Below are positions 1 to 8,504 of a DNA stretch of 64,000 nucleotides, in pieces. The stretch comes from Lachnospiraceae bacterium (GTDB taxonomy: Bacteria > Bacillota > Clostridia > Lachnospirales > Lachnospiraceae), in assembly GCA_024698705.1 (NCBI GenBank), contig JAILQX010000044.1:1-64000 (forward strand), in the 5' to 3' direction. The notes beneath the pieces were generated by a model. The model searched no databases and was not told where the DNA came from. It worked only from the letters and a program-made list of their open reading frames with translations. A program made the position numbers and the translations under genes. The first letter of the stretch is position 1. The number at the start of each line of letters is the position of its first letter.

Positions 1-621
1 AAACAGATATATTTCCAGCCAGCATGGATTGAGATGATACAGGATAATACAGTAGCTATTCTAGGATGGATCCAATATGAAAAGATGAAGTGGCTACAGA
101 ATAATAACCCTGAAGTTCCGGGACTTGTATATAAGCTGGCACCAATGGATGAACGCATGAGAAAATTAACCAGTGTTCATAAACTATGGGATAGCGTTAT
201 GGAATTAAGTGAAGTACGAGATGTATTTACTGATTCTGTTATCAGCACGAAAAAATATGATGTTGATCATTTTATTCCATGGTCATTTGTTATGAATGAT
301 GAACTGTGGAATCTTATGCCAATGGATTCGTCTCTTAATTCTTCAAAAAGCAATAAGCTTCCGGAGTGGGAACCATTCTTTGATAGATTTGCGAACAACC
401 AATACCTATTATATGACATGATCCATAGTAAGCCTGGAATACATAAGAAGTTTGAAGATTGTTATCGAGATAATCTACATTCTATCTGGGCTGAACAGGA
501 ACTGTACCGCCAAGGGAATAGTATGACGGAATTTTTGAGTATTCTGAAGAAAAATATGCAGCCTGTATATGATTCTGCCCGACGACAGGGCTATGAGATA
601 TGGAATTATGTGGTTGCATGA
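1..621 (+). CDS. HNH endonuclease-domain protein, 5' end cut by window
   Basis: The reading frame is open from base 1, so the true start lies outside the window; the first Met is at base 34. Counting from that Met, residues 77-110 carry an HNH nuclease core: D-V-D-H-F-I-P-W (78-79 = Asp-His), then an Asn in L-W-N-L at 93 and a third motif L-N-S-S-K near 101-105. This form, with DH-x-I-P-W and N-S-S-K, is seen in free-standing HNH proteins of defence and restriction loci. The last ~85 residues are helical and charged with no motif I know. It is followed by a MazG-like gene and a nuclease-helicase gene on the same strand, and all three are A+T-richer than genes beyond 3.8 kb, which suggests a transferred defence block. 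Substrate unknown. Confidence 0.75.
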   Translation, partial: KQIYFQPAWIEMIQDNTVAILGWIQYEKMKWLQNNNPEVPGLVYKLAPMDERMRKLTSVHKLWDSVMELSEVRDVFTDSVISTKKYDVDHFIPWSFVMNDELWNLMPMDSSLNSSKSNKLPEWEPFFDRFANNQYLLYDMIHSKPGIHKKFEDCYRDNLHSIWAEQELYRQGNSMTEFLSILKKNMQPVYDSARRQGYEIWNYVVA

Positions 622-695
622 TAACGATTTATATTATTAGATGAAATAATAGCCCATTTAACTTTGGGGCCGACACGTATTGGAAAGAGGTTATT

Positions 696-1016
696 ATGAA
701 TAACAACACAATAGAAAGAATAAGAAAATTTTCAGAAGACAGAGATTGGGATCAGTTTCATTCACCGGCAAATATAGCAAAATCCATAGTGATTGAAGCT
801 GCTGAACTTTTGGAGTGTTTCCAGTGGAACGACACTGAATACGATATATCAAAGGTAGAAGAAGAACTTGCTGATGTTCTGGTTTACTGCAGGAACATGC
901 TAGATAAACTTGGTCTTGATGAGGATGAGATAGTAAACAAAAAGATGGATCAGAATGAAGCCAAGTATCCTGTTGAAAAAGCAAAAGGAAACAGTGCTAA
1001 GTATGATCAGCTATAG
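696..1016 (+). CDS. MazG-like nucleotide pyrophosphohydrolase
   Basis: A 106-residue protein of the all-alpha NTP pyrophosphatase (MazG/RS21-C6) type. The two metal-binding helices are clear: E-A-A-E-L-L-E at 34-40 and E-E-E-L-A-D-V-L-V-Y at 55-64. These enzymes split (d)NTPs, often non-canonical ones, to the monophosphate and pyrophosphate, in the cytosol. The length fits the single-domain short form rather than the two-domain MazG. The start has a good ribosome site (GGAAAGAGG, then a short spacer). It ends 12 bases before the nuclease-helicase gene, so the two are almost certainly co-transcribed; a MazG-like enzyme next to a DUF2075 helicase suggests nucleotide control tied to DNA or RNA processing, possibly in phage defence (inference). 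Confidence 0.85.
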   Translation: MNNNTIERIRKFSEDRDWDQFHSPANIAKSIVIEAAELLECFQWNDTEYDISKVEEELADVLVYCRNMLDKLGLDEDEIVNKKMDQNEAKYPVEKAKGNSAKYDQL

Positions 1017-1028
1017 GAGAATCAAAGA

Positions 1029-2882
1029 ATGATAATCTATGAAGATACTGTTGATCAATTCTATAATGATGTGACACTAAATAAGATAAGCAGAATACTA
1101 TCTGATTCATTACATCAGCATCATTTAAGCGGAGGAAGTGAAAGTGAAGTGAACTCATGGAAGAATTCTATGCAGTTCATGAAAACTATCCTGGATACTC
1201 CTGATATACCCAGAGACTGTAATGTTGCTTTAGAGTACAACATTCCTCAAACATCAAAAAGAGTTGATTTCATGATTTTTGGCAAGGATGACAACGATAT
1301 CGATCATGTAGTGATAATAGAACTCAAGCAGTGGGCAAAAGTTTCGAAAGTCAATGATACATTCAGACATTCTGTTATGTCTGATCTTCGTTCTCACGAG
1401 CCTGTTGCACATCCTTCATATCAGGCTTATACATACAAAAGTTTAATAAGAAACTATGGTGGAACTGAAGGGCTTGCCGAGGATTCTCTCAATCCTTGCG
1501 CATATCTGCACAACTTGTCTGAAGAATACAGACCTATCATAGAAGATGATATTTATCTCGACTGGACTAAGGAGGCACCGGTATTCTTAGAATCAGACGT
1601 TTTAAAACTTCGAGAGTTTATCTGTAAATATATAACTGCAAAATCTTCTGATGATCAGCTCCTGTATAAAATAGATTACGGAAAGATCAAACCCACAAAA
1701 TGTCTTCAGGATTCCATAGATTCTATGTTGTGCGGCAATAAGGAATTTGAGATGATCGATGAACAGGCAGTGGCATATGATTTTATCATGAATGCGATAA
1801 AGTCGGCCGCCAGTGATCTAAAGAAGCATGTGATAATAATCCAGGGAGGACCGGGAACAGGAAAGTCGGTTCTGGCTGTTAATGTACTTGCAGACAGCAT
1901 CACAAAACTTGGATATAACGCATCATACATCACAAAGAACAGTGCTCCGAGAAACTGCTATCAGTCTTTGCTCGCAAAGGGAGACGCTAAAAAGATAGTT
2001 GACCTTAAACTTGCATTCCGTTCACCTCATTCACTACCGTATGTACCTGACAACGGAATAGATGTGGGAATCTATGATGAGGCTCACAGGATGCAGAAAA
2101 AACCATATATGTATAAAGGTGAGGATATGTTAAAGGATGCTATAAGAGCATCCCGTGTATCTGTCTTTTTTGTTGATGAAGATCAGCGTATCACAGCCAA
2201 TGACTGTTATAACATAGATACCATTAAGCAGTATGCAATGGACGTGGGTGCCGTTTTAGAAACCAGGGAACCCTTTGTTTTACAGTCACAGTTCAGATGC
2301 AACGGAAGTGACGGCTATATAGCTTTTCTCGATGATGTTCTCGAACTAAGGGAGACAGCAAACAAGACACTTGATCTTAAAGATTTTGATTTCCGTATCT
2401 TTGATACACCCGGTCTTATGAAGGAAGCACTTCGTGTTCTCAATGAAGAAAGAAACAAATCAAGGATGTGTGCAGGATACTGTTATGACTGGAATGTAAA
2501 GAATAAACGCGGTGACTGGGATATCATGATTGAAGATTTCCATGCGAAGTGGAATCTTGAGAATGATAACATATTTGCCATCAATCCGGATTCTTTTGAA
2601 CAGATAGGTTGTATACATACTGTCCAGGGAATGGAATTTGATTACGTGGGTGTCATTATAGGAAAAGATCTAAGATATGTAAACGGGCATGTATGTACCG
2701 ATAAAACAGCTATTTCAAAGGATGATCATACAAGTCGTATCAGACAGTGCAAAGATAATGCTCTTGCAGAAAGATTGATAAAGAATACATACAAAGTACT
2801 TCTTACACGAGGTCAGAAAGGTTGCTTTGTATATTGTGAAGATGAGGCATTAAGAGATTATCTGAGAAAGAGAATAGGTTAA
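1029..2882 (+). CDS. Nuclease-helicase fusion (DUF2075-type)
   Basis: 617 residues with two parts. The N-terminal part looks like a PD-(D/E)xK nuclease: R-V-D at 78-80, E-L-K at 98-100 on a hydrophobic strand, and a Q-A-Y-T-Y (QxxxY) helix at 132-136 like RecB-family nucleases. The C-terminal part is a superfamily-1-like helicase/ATPase of the DUF2075 family: Walker A G-G-P-G-T-G-K-S at 273-280, Walker B Y-D-E-A-H at 349-353, and late motifs around V-Q-G-M-E-F-D-Y and L-L-T-R-G typical of SF1 motifs V and VI. It probably cuts and unwinds nucleic acid. Nuclease-helicase fusions of this general layout act in anti-phage immunity (for example the Nhi family), but I cannot assign it to a named system. 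Co-transcribed with the MazG-like gene. Confidence 0.85.
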   Translation: MIIYEDTVDQFYNDVTLNKISRILSDSLHQHHLSGGSESEVNSWKNSMQFMKTILDTPDIPRDCNVALEYNIPQTSKRVDFMIFGKDDNDIDHVVIIELKQWAKVSKVNDTFRHSVMSDLRSHEPVAHPSYQAYTYKSLIRNYGGTEGLAEDSLNPCAYLHNLSEEYRPIIEDDIYLDWTKEAPVFLESDVLKLREFICKYITAKSSDDQLLYKIDYGKIKPTKCLQDSIDSMLCGNKEFEMIDEQAVAYDFIMNAIKSAASDLKKHVIIIQGGPGTGKSVLAVNVLADSITKLGYNASYITKNSAPRNCYQSLLAKGDAKKIVDLKLAFRSPHSLPYVPDNGIDVGIYDEAHRMQKKPYMYKGEDMLKDAIRASRVSVFFVDEDQRITANDCYNIDTIKQYAMDVGAVLETREPFVLQSQFRCNGSDGYIAFLDDVLELRETANKTLDLKDFDFRIFDTPGLMKEALRVLNEERNKSRMCAGYCYDWNVKNKRGDWDIMIEDFHAKWNLENDNIFAINPDSFEQIGCIHTVQGMEFDYVGVIIGKDLRYVNGHVCTDKTAISKDDHTSRIRQCKDNALAERLIKNTYKVLLTRGQKGCFVYCEDEALRDYLRKRIG

Positions 2883-2973
2883 CAAATAAACATATTCATA
2901 CAGATGATGCTAATCATGTTGAAATGGTAGTTTGGTGAAGAACAGCAGAACAGAAAAGGCCGGGTGAAATGAC

Positions 2974-3723
2974 ATGTCATATGCAATGACACACTTGATT
3001 ATTGCAGACAGATTTGCAGATAATGATCGGATAAAATACAAAGATCTCTTTCTTCTTGCAAGTATCGCACCTGATGCGGTACATGCGAGAAAAGACTTTT
3101 CAAAAGAGTTAAAGGCAAGGAGTCATTATCTTCAGGAAGACGCCGTATGGGGTGAGATCTATGAAGAATCAAAGATGGTAAAGTGGTATTACCGTCTGAA
3201 AGAATTCTATACAAAAAGAATTCAAATGGCTGTTAACGATCCGGAGGTTGTTTTTTTACAGGGATACACGTTGCATATTCTTACGGATATGTTTAATTGC
3301 AAACTCTTGTATGCGCCAAACTGGATAAAATACGGCCTTGACGCTGTCGATGCTTTCAGAGTGGAATATCGAAATGAGTGTATATTGCAGGACAACTTCC
3401 TGTATCAGAATTATCACAGAAGCTCTGCACTTGAGGATGAATTGGAAAATGCTTTTGTAAAATACGATATTGCAGAGATGATCACACATTTGGAGTTGAG
3501 CGATCTTATTGATGCGGACAATATTATCGATAATGTACGATCCAATTTCAAGACATTGAAAGAAGCGCCTAAAGCATCATTTGAAGGGTTGAAAATGGTA
3601 TCCGAAAAGGATTCCGGATCCTTTATTGATGAAGTGGAAAGTGAATGTGAAAGGCTTTTGTTCACATTTCCCGATGCGGAAAGAACCTTTAATATCGATA
3701 CGTCGCTTCTCGGGCGACCTTAG
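2974..3723 (+). CDS. Zinc-dependent phospholipase C-like (PLPC family) protein
   Basis: 249 residues. The N-terminal half matches the pattern of the PF00882-type (zinc-dependent phospholipase C / S1-P1-like) hydrolases: M-T-H at 5-7, A-P-D at 32-34, S-H-Y at 50-52, and G-Y-T-L-H-I-L-T-D at 97-105. The His and Asp residues would bind metal. No signal peptide is visible, so it should be cytosolic, unlike secreted phospholipases C. Bacterial members without a signal are uncharacterised, and the substrate cannot be told from sequence. The C-terminal 100 residues are helical and acidic. It sits between the defence-like block and the ADP-ribose hydrolases, about 90 bases after one and 70 before the other. 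Confidence 0.65.
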   Translation: MSYAMTHLIIADRFADNDRIKYKDLFLLASIAPDAVHARKDFSKELKARSHYLQEDAVWGEIYEESKMVKWYYRLKEFYTKRIQMAVNDPEVVFLQGYTLHILTDMFNCKLLYAPNWIKYGLDAVDAFRVEYRNECILQDNFLYQNYHRSSALEDELENAFVKYDIAEMITHLELSDLIDADNIIDNVRSNFKTLKEAPKASFEGLKMVSEKDSGSFIDEVESECERLLFTFPDAERTFNIDTSLLGRP

Positions 3724-3789
3724 CGGCTTTCACGTGTAGTATCATTTGACCATGAATTATTGGTTTGGGTACTTAACGGAGGATGAGCG

Positions 3790-4929
3790 ATGAGGTATGA
3801 GAGTATCATAAAGGCAGGAATATTTGGCACTGTTGTTGCGGATGCACTTGGTGTGCCTGTTGAATTTTCAGAGAGAGAGGAGCGCGTAGCGGATCCTGTT
3901 GTGGATATGCGTGAGTACGGTACGCATAATCAGCCGCGGGGGACGTGGTCGGATGACAGCAGCATGATACTCGCTACTCTGGACAGCATGGTCATAAACG
4001 GCGGTAGCGGTTTTGATGATAATGCTAAGGACAGCAAGGTCTTGGGCGGCGCTATCCGCTTTGATGATATCATGGAGCGCTTCAGGGGATGGCTTACGCG
4101 GGGCGAGTATACGCCTTACGGCCGGGTATTTGATCGTGGTATTACCTGTTCCAATGCCATCAGCTCTTACAGAGCCGGTTGTGATCCGCTGGATTGCGGT
4201 CGCAGGGGAGCGCACGACAATGGAAACGGTTCACTTATGCGGATCATGCCTGTTTCTTTGTATGTGGGGTTGAATAATACTTGCCGGGGTGTGGGACGCG
4301 GTGCAGGATTGGATGCAACCTTCCCAGGTGCGGAATGTTATGTGAGGCCGGATGAGAACTTTTGGAATGCGGACATTTTATCTGATGCTGTACAGCTGAG
4401 CCATAATATTTCCCGTCTTACGCATGCTCATCCGCGCAGTCAGATGGCCTGCGCCATATATACGGCGATCTGCCACGAGCTTATTTTCCGTGATAAACGT
4501 TCTGTTAATGATGCGGTCCAAAGTGCTATCGGCCGCATAATGGATTTCTATGATCAGGCCGATGATTCTCTGCCGTGGTTTGATCCTGAATTCGAAAAAG
4601 AGATCAAAACCGATGCATACGGCAGATTGAGAGATGTTGATAAGTTCGCCGCGCTTCCGGTCAGTGAGATCAGGAGCAGCGGTTATGTTGTCGATACACT
4701 TGAGGCAGCAATATATTGTCTGATTACCACTGATTCCTACAAGGCCTGCACGCTTAAGGCAGTTAATCTGGGTAGCGACACCGACACAGTCGGTGCGGTC
4801 GCGGGCGGTCTTGCGGGTCTTGCTTACGGGTATGATGATATTCCGAAGGAGTGGCTTGAGGTGATCGCCTCGAGGGAGTGGATCGATGAGCTGTGCGTGA
4901 AGTTTGCGAGGGTATTGGAGGAACTGTAG
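3790..4929 (+). CDS. ADP-ribosylglycohydrolase family protein (DraG-type)
   Basis: 379 residues. It carries the hallmarks of ADP-ribosyl-glycohydrolases: G-x-x-x-x-D-A-L-G-x-P-x-E-F near 13-26, the metal motif W-S-D-D-S at 53-57, H-D-N-G-N-G-S-L-M-R near 140-149, and the C-terminal metal motif G-S-D-T-D-T-V-G near 328-335. These enzymes use two Mg or Mn ions to remove ADP-ribose from proteins, nucleic acids or small molecules. A strong ribosome site (GGAGG, 6-base spacer) fixes the start. Base composition is clearly more G+C-rich than the genes upstream of 3 kb. It is followed 31 bases later by a second, unrelated ADP-ribose hydrolase, so both likely work on the same modification. Confidence 0.93.
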   Translation: MRYESIIKAGIFGTVVADALGVPVEFSEREERVADPVVDMREYGTHNQPRGTWSDDSSMILATLDSMVINGGSGFDDNAKDSKVLGGAIRFDDIMERFRGWLTRGEYTPYGRVFDRGITCSNAISSYRAGCDPLDCGRRGAHDNGNGSLMRIMPVSLYVGLNNTCRGVGRGAGLDATFPGAECYVRPDENFWNADILSDAVQLSHNISRLTHAHPRSQMACAIYTAICHELIFRDKRSVNDAVQSAIGRIMDFYDQADDSLPWFDPEFEKEIKTDAYGRLRDVDKFAALPVSEIRSSGYVVDTLEAAIYCLITTDSYKACTLKAVNLGSDTDTVGAVAGGLAGLAYGYDDIPKEWLEVIASREWIDELCVKFARVLEEL

Positions 4930-4960
4930 GTACCGGAGGTATAGGGGGTGAAACGAAGTT

Positions 4961-5809
4961 ATGTCAACCAGAGAAGACAGAATAAAAATATTTAATGATA
5001 CGTTGAGATGGATCGAATCCGATCCGCATCTTAAGGAAGCTGTTGAAGAAGCGAAGAAAAATACGGAAATATTTTATGAGAATGATTATCCGGTATTTGA
5101 TGCAGGCAAAACTGTGAACACGGTTATCGAGGTTACCGGTGATCGCAGCTTTCAGGCGGCCATGAGATTGCATCATGAGCATCCCGATGCGAAGATCGCT
5201 GTGATGAATTTTGCCAATGCATTTCATCCGGGTGGCGGTGTTGTGACCGGAGCGAGTGCGCAGGAAGAGTGTCTGTGCAGGACTTCCACGTTGTACCCGC
5301 TGCTGTATCGCAGATCGCTGCGTGATTCATTTTACAGGTATCATGATGAGCTGGGTACGCCGAAAGCGTCGGATTCGCTCATATATACTGAGGGCGTTGT
5401 TATTTGCAAGACGGATGAGGACTTGCCAAAGAGGATGCCTAAGCATGATTGGGTGAGTGTGGATGTGATCACCATCGCGGCGCCGGATCTGAGGAACGGG
5501 TCCAATATCCATGTGCCGCTTGTGGGTAACGGCGCCTACATGAATAACGCCGAACTTTTTGGCTACCATGTGAAGCGTGCGCTGCACATGCTAACCTGCG
5601 CGGCTGCCAAAGGCGCGGATATCCTGGTACTTGGAGCTTTCGGCTGTGGGGCATTTCGTAATGATCCCGAAGTGGTAGCCGGGGCTTACAAGGTAGCCTT
5701 GCAGGAGTTCCCCAAGGTCTTTGAGAGGATAGAATTTGCAGTTTACTGCCCACCCGGCAACAGCACGAATTATGATGTATTCAGTAAGGTGCTGGGACCG
5801 CACAGGTAA
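4961..5809 (+). CDS. Bacterial-type poly(ADP-ribose) glycohydrolase / macrodomain protein (TIGR02452 family)
   Basis: 282 residues. An N-terminal helical region leads into a macrodomain-like fold with the signature of microbial PARG: G-G-G at 91-93 followed by A-Q-E-E at 100-103, which places the catalytic glutamates. A second macrodomain-like stretch V-L-G-A-F-G-C-G-A-F-R-N-D-P lies near 224-237 and is typical of the TIGR02452 family. These proteins hydrolyse O-glycosidic ADP-ribose links. Paired with the DraG-type gene just upstream, it suggests a two-enzyme ADP-ribose removal unit. The 3' end is odd: about 26 bases covering the last codons before the stop reappear, with about four changes, immediately after the stop (39-base period). 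Confidence 0.9.
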   Translation: MSTREDRIKIFNDTLRWIESDPHLKEAVEEAKKNTEIFYENDYPVFDAGKTVNTVIEVTGDRSFQAAMRLHHEHPDAKIAVMNFANAFHPGGGVVTGASAQEECLCRTSTLYPLLYRRSLRDSFYRYHDELGTPKASDSLIYTEGVVICKTDEDLPKRMPKHDWVSVDVITIAAPDLRNGSNIHVPLVGNGAYMNNAELFGYHVKRALHMLTCAAAKGADILVLGAFGCGAFRNDPEVVAGAYKVALQEFPKVFERIEFAVYCPPGNSTNYDVFSKVLGPHR

Positions 5810-5836
5810 GATGATGTGTTCAGGAAGGTGTTGCGA
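5772..5836 (+). repeat. Tandem duplication spanning the stop codon of the PARG-like gene
   Basis: Copy 1 begins at 5772 inside the coding sequence (ATGATGTATTCAGTAAGGTG) and copy 2 at 5811, just after the TAA stop (ATGATGTGTTCAGGAAGGTG). The first 26 bases match with about four differences, then the copies diverge. The period is 39 bases, so copy 2 is in the same frame but untranslated. Confidence 0.7.
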
Positions 5837-5898
5837 GTATCTCCCGGCTTTCGGAAGTATTTGCAGTGGTAAAATAATAGTTTAGAGGAGATGAGGTA

Positions 5899-6264
5899 TT
5901 GAACATATTGGCGGTTGGCGCAGGAGGATTTATCGGAGCGGCGCTCAGGTATCTGATAGGGAAGATTACGATCAGTGAGAATACGATATTTCCGATAAAG
6001 ACTTTCGCGATAAATGTTATAGGGTGTTTGGCCATAGGGCTGATAACGGTATTGGCAGCGAAGAACACGCATATAGATCAGAGATGGATCCTGTTTTTGA
6101 AGGTTGGATTATGCGGAGGCTTTACTACATTTTCAACATTTGCCCTTGAAACAACAGACCTGTTAAAAGGCGGACATACTTTTGTTGCTTTTTTGTATGT
6201 AGTACTCAGCATAGTGGTTGGATGTGCAGTCATATTCGGCGCAGAATTACTGACGGGTAAATGA
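5899..6264 (+). CDS. crcB: Fluoride ion channel CrcB/Fluc
   Basis: A 121-residue, four-helix membrane protein. It has G-G-F-I-G-A-x-x-R-Y at 9-18, the pore-lining A-I-N-V-I-G near 37-42 and the T-T-F-S-T-F phenylalanine-box segment at 76-81, all diagnostic of Fluc fluoride exporters. These form dual-topology dimers in the inner membrane and lower cytosolic fluoride. The start is TTG: AGAGGAG lies 8 bases upstream and the nearby ATG at 5891 leads straight to a stop. A single full-length gene implies a homodimer. No fluoride riboswitch is recognisable in the 90 bases upstream. It lies inside a plus-strand run, with the esterase gene starting 6 bases after its stop. Confidence 0.93.
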   Translation: MNILAVGAGGFIGAALRYLIGKITISENTIFPIKTFAINVIGCLAIGLITVLAAKNTHIDQRWILFLKVGLCGGFTTFSTFALETTDLLKGGHTFVAFLYVVLSIVVGCAVIFGAELLTGK

Positions 6265-6270
6265 TTAAGT

Positions 6271-7047
6271 ATGAAAACTGTTATTTACGGTGAGTCGGAT
6301 CCGGATATCTGTCTGGTGCAGATGGTGGATGACCACGACATGGATTCGCTGTCCGATGAATACAATCTTATAAAAGCCGGGTGTGAAGCGTTGTTGCAGC
6401 AAGAGAAGAATGGCGCCGGAATGCAGCAAGAGAAGAACAACGCCTGCATTCAGCACGATAAAAACAACGCCGGCATTCTGCACGATGGAGAGCGGGGAAC
6501 TGCGCGTAAGGCTCATAAGCCGCTTCTCGTTGGTGTGCATGTGGATGACTGGTTCGATGATCTGTCGCCATGGAACGCGCCACCCGTATTTGGTGATAAT
6601 GCATTTGGAAATGGTGCCGCCCGCACCCTGAAACTCCTTACGGAGCAAATACTTCCGGACATCAGGCATGATTTTTTTTCAACGCAGGATGTGCCTTTGA
6701 TCGTGGGAGGCTATTCGCTCGCAGGCCTTTGGGCGTTGTGGGCATCTTATCAGACTGATATTTTCAGTGGCTGTGTGGCTGCTTCGCCTTCCGTCTGGTT
6801 TCCGGGCTGGATTGATTATGTCAGTGCTCATCAGATCCTTACCGATCGGGTCTACTTAAGCCTTGGCAGACAGGAGCCCAAAACCCGCAATCCGCTTATG
6901 CGCACTGTCGGAGAATGCATAGAGAAGCAGGCGGCGCTGCTGGATGTCGACCACATACTCGAGTGGAACGAAGGGAATCATTTTAAAGAGCCTGATGTCA
7001 GGACCGCACGTGGGTTCGTATGGATGGTGGAGAGACTCTTCAATTAG
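6271..7047 (+). CDS. Alpha/beta-hydrolase (esterase-like) with internal 27-bp repeat
   Basis: 258 residues. The nucleophile elbow G-G-Y-S-L-A-G (Ser149) and a late His in G-N-H-F-K (near 241) fit a serine alpha/beta-hydrolase of the esterase D / IroE-like group. A run of three nine-residue units (about residues 43-69, Q-Q-E-K-N-N-A-x-I pattern) interrupts the region between the first strands and is encoded by a perfect-length 27-base tandem repeat, so it is probably a lineage-specific surface loop. No signal peptide, hence cytosolic. Substrate unknown. The start lies 6 bases after crcB with only a weak ribosome site, suggesting translational coupling. Confidence 0.7.
   Translation: MKTVIYGESDPDICLVQMVDDHDMDSLSDEYNLIKAGCEALLQQEKNGAGMQQEKNNACIQHDKNNAGILHDGERGTARKAHKPLLVGVHVDDWFDDLSPWNAPPVFGDNAFGNGAARTLKLLTEQILPDIRHDFFSTQDVPLIVGGYSLAGLWALWASYQTDIFSGCVAASPSVWFPGWIDYVSAHQILTDRVYLSLGRQEPKTRNPLMRTVGECIEKQAALLDVDHILEWNEGNHFKEPDVRTARGFVWMVERLFN
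6397..6495 (+). repeat. 27-bp in-frame minisatellite, three units plus remnant
   Basis: Units 6397-6423, 6424-6450 and 6451-6477 each encode nine residues (Q-Q/H-E/D-K-N-N/G-A-x-I/M) and are followed by a partial unit starting CTGCACGATGG. Units 2 and 3 share AACAACGCC and differ at few bases. The exact codon multiple keeps the esterase frame open. Confidence 0.88.
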
Positions 7048-7139
7048 TGCTTGTATTTTTCATTGTTTTGATAAAAAATAGATAACAGAGGTGCTGAAAC
7101 AGAAGTACCGGATTATTTGCTGAAGAGGGAGGTATTATC

Positions 7140-8432
7140 GTGGCTGAGCAAATTACTAACTACAAATGTCCTGCATGTTCCGGACCGCTTCATTTTGCCG
7201 GAGGTTCGGGAATGATGGAATGCGAGTACTGCGGAAGCAAGTACACTGTCGAAGAGATAGAGCAGAGATATGCGGAGGCGGATGCCAATGCAGTTGATGC
7301 CAAGAAAGAGGCCGACAATAAACCGTCGGGCGAAGATGAATGGGAAGTAAGCACGGAGCAGTGGAATTCCGAAGGCATGAAATCCTACACATGTCCTTCT
7401 TGTTCTGCAACATTGCTGTGCGAAGACACGCTTGCTGCGTCAAGCTGTCCTTACTGCGGCAATCCTACCATTGTGCCGGGACAGTTTGCGGGAGTGCTAA
7501 AGCCGGATTACGTTATTCCATTCAAATTGGAAAAAGATGCGGCAGTGGATGCTTTGAAGAAGCATTACGGAAAGCGTTATTTGCTGCCTAAAATGTTCAA
7601 AGACAACAATCACCTTGAGGAGATCAAGGGTGTTTATGTGCCGTTTTGGCTTTATGACGGCAAATCAAGCGGCGACTGCGTTTACGAAGGTGTCAAGAAG
7701 GAAGTCAAGAAGACTGCCACCGAGCAGATCACGACCAGCAGGTTCTACCGCGTTGAGAGAAAAGGCAAGATGAGTTTTGAGAAGATCCCCGCAGATGCTT
7801 CAACCAAGATGGACGACAGTCTTATGGAGTCGATCGAGCCTTATGATTACAAAGATCTCAAGGAGTTCAATAAGGCATATCTGACCGGATATCTTGCCGA
7901 CAAATATGATGTGACTGCTGAGGAAAATGCTCCGAGGGCGGTTGCCAGAGCAAAGGAATCTACGAAGAATGCTTTGCGTGATGACATTAAGGGCTATGAC
8001 AGCGTGACAACAAAGAGCACCAATATTAAGGTCGAACAGGGCAAGGCTTATTATGCTATGATGCCTGTCTGGATGCTCAATACAAACTGGAACGGCAAGG
8101 ATTACAAATTTGCGATGAACGGCCAGACCGGCAGGCTTGTCGGAGATCTGCCCGTTGATAAGGGTAAACTCTGGGGTACGGTCATCGTGTTATTTGCTGC
8201 GTTATTTGCACTGTTTAAATTTGCTGTGGGATGGCAGGTTGGGATCTCGCTCATCGTTCCTGCGATCATTGCAGGTCTTACCGGGCTGATCATGACGGGA
8301 AATATGAGGAGTGTCCGGAAGAAGGCAGCTGCAGGTGCCTACGTAACTGAGGGTGGAATAGATATCACGTTCCGCTCGGATGATTTCGAAAGACAGACGA
8401 TCGATAAGAAGCCTATACAGAAGGCAAACTGA
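7140..8432 (+). CDS. Double zinc-ribbon membrane protein
   Basis: 430 residues. Two zinc ribbons open the protein: C10-x2-C13 with C28-x2-C31, and C85-x2-C88 with C103-x2-C106. A long soluble region follows, then two hydrophobic helices near residues 340-385 and a short cytosolic tail. This is a known but uncharacterised Firmicute family, often annotated as a TFIIB-type zinc-ribbon protein; molecular role unknown. The start is GTG with GAGGGAGG six bases upstream; an in-frame ATG alternative would remove the first ribbon. The last codons (K-A-N-stop) belong to a 31-base tandem repeat that continues into the intergenic region. Confidence 0.8.
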   Translation: MAEQITNYKCPACSGPLHFAGGSGMMECEYCGSKYTVEEIEQRYAEADANAVDAKKEADNKPSGEDEWEVSTEQWNSEGMKSYTCPSCSATLLCEDTLAASSCPYCGNPTIVPGQFAGVLKPDYVIPFKLEKDAAVDALKKHYGKRYLLPKMFKDNNHLEEIKGVYVPFWLYDGKSSGDCVYEGVKKEVKKTATEQITTSRFYRVERKGKMSFEKIPADASTKMDDSLMESIEPYDYKDLKEFNKAYLTGYLADKYDVTAEENAPRAVARAKESTKNALRDDIKGYDSVTTKSTNIKVEQGKAYYAMMPVWMLNTNWNGKDYKFAMNGQTGRLVGDLPVDKGKLWGTVIVLFAALFALFKFAVGWQVGISLIVPAIIAGLTGLIMTGNMRSVRKKAAAGAYVTEGGIDITFRSDDFERQTIDKKPIQKAN

Positions 8433-8504
8433 TTTGTAGAAGCCAATCCGGAGGACAGACTGATTTGTAGAAGCCGATCCGGAAGGCAAACTGAGAGGTA
8501 GATC
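8421..8504 (+). repeat. 31-bp tandem repeat (2.7 copies) spanning a stop codon
   Basis: Unit 1 (8421-8451) covers the last three codons and the TGA of the zinc-ribbon gene; unit 2 is 8452-8482; a partial unit 3 (8483-8504) begins AAGGCAAACTGA and runs into the leader of the Nudix gene. Units share ACTGATTTGTAGAAGCC. The repeat therefore repeats the stop codon context. Confidence 0.88.

Noticed and set aside
1-621. HNH gene as a Cas9 or group II intron fragment
   Set aside because: No RuvC-like or reverse-transcriptase sequence in view, and the HNH form differs.
5810-5898. Possible fluoride riboswitch before crcB
   Set aside because: The 90 bases lack the conserved pseudoknot motifs of the crcB RNA, and the region is partly explained by a 39-base duplication.
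6397-6477. Tandem 27-base units as a CRISPR array
   Set aside because: Units are contiguous with no spacers, and they are in frame inside a gene.
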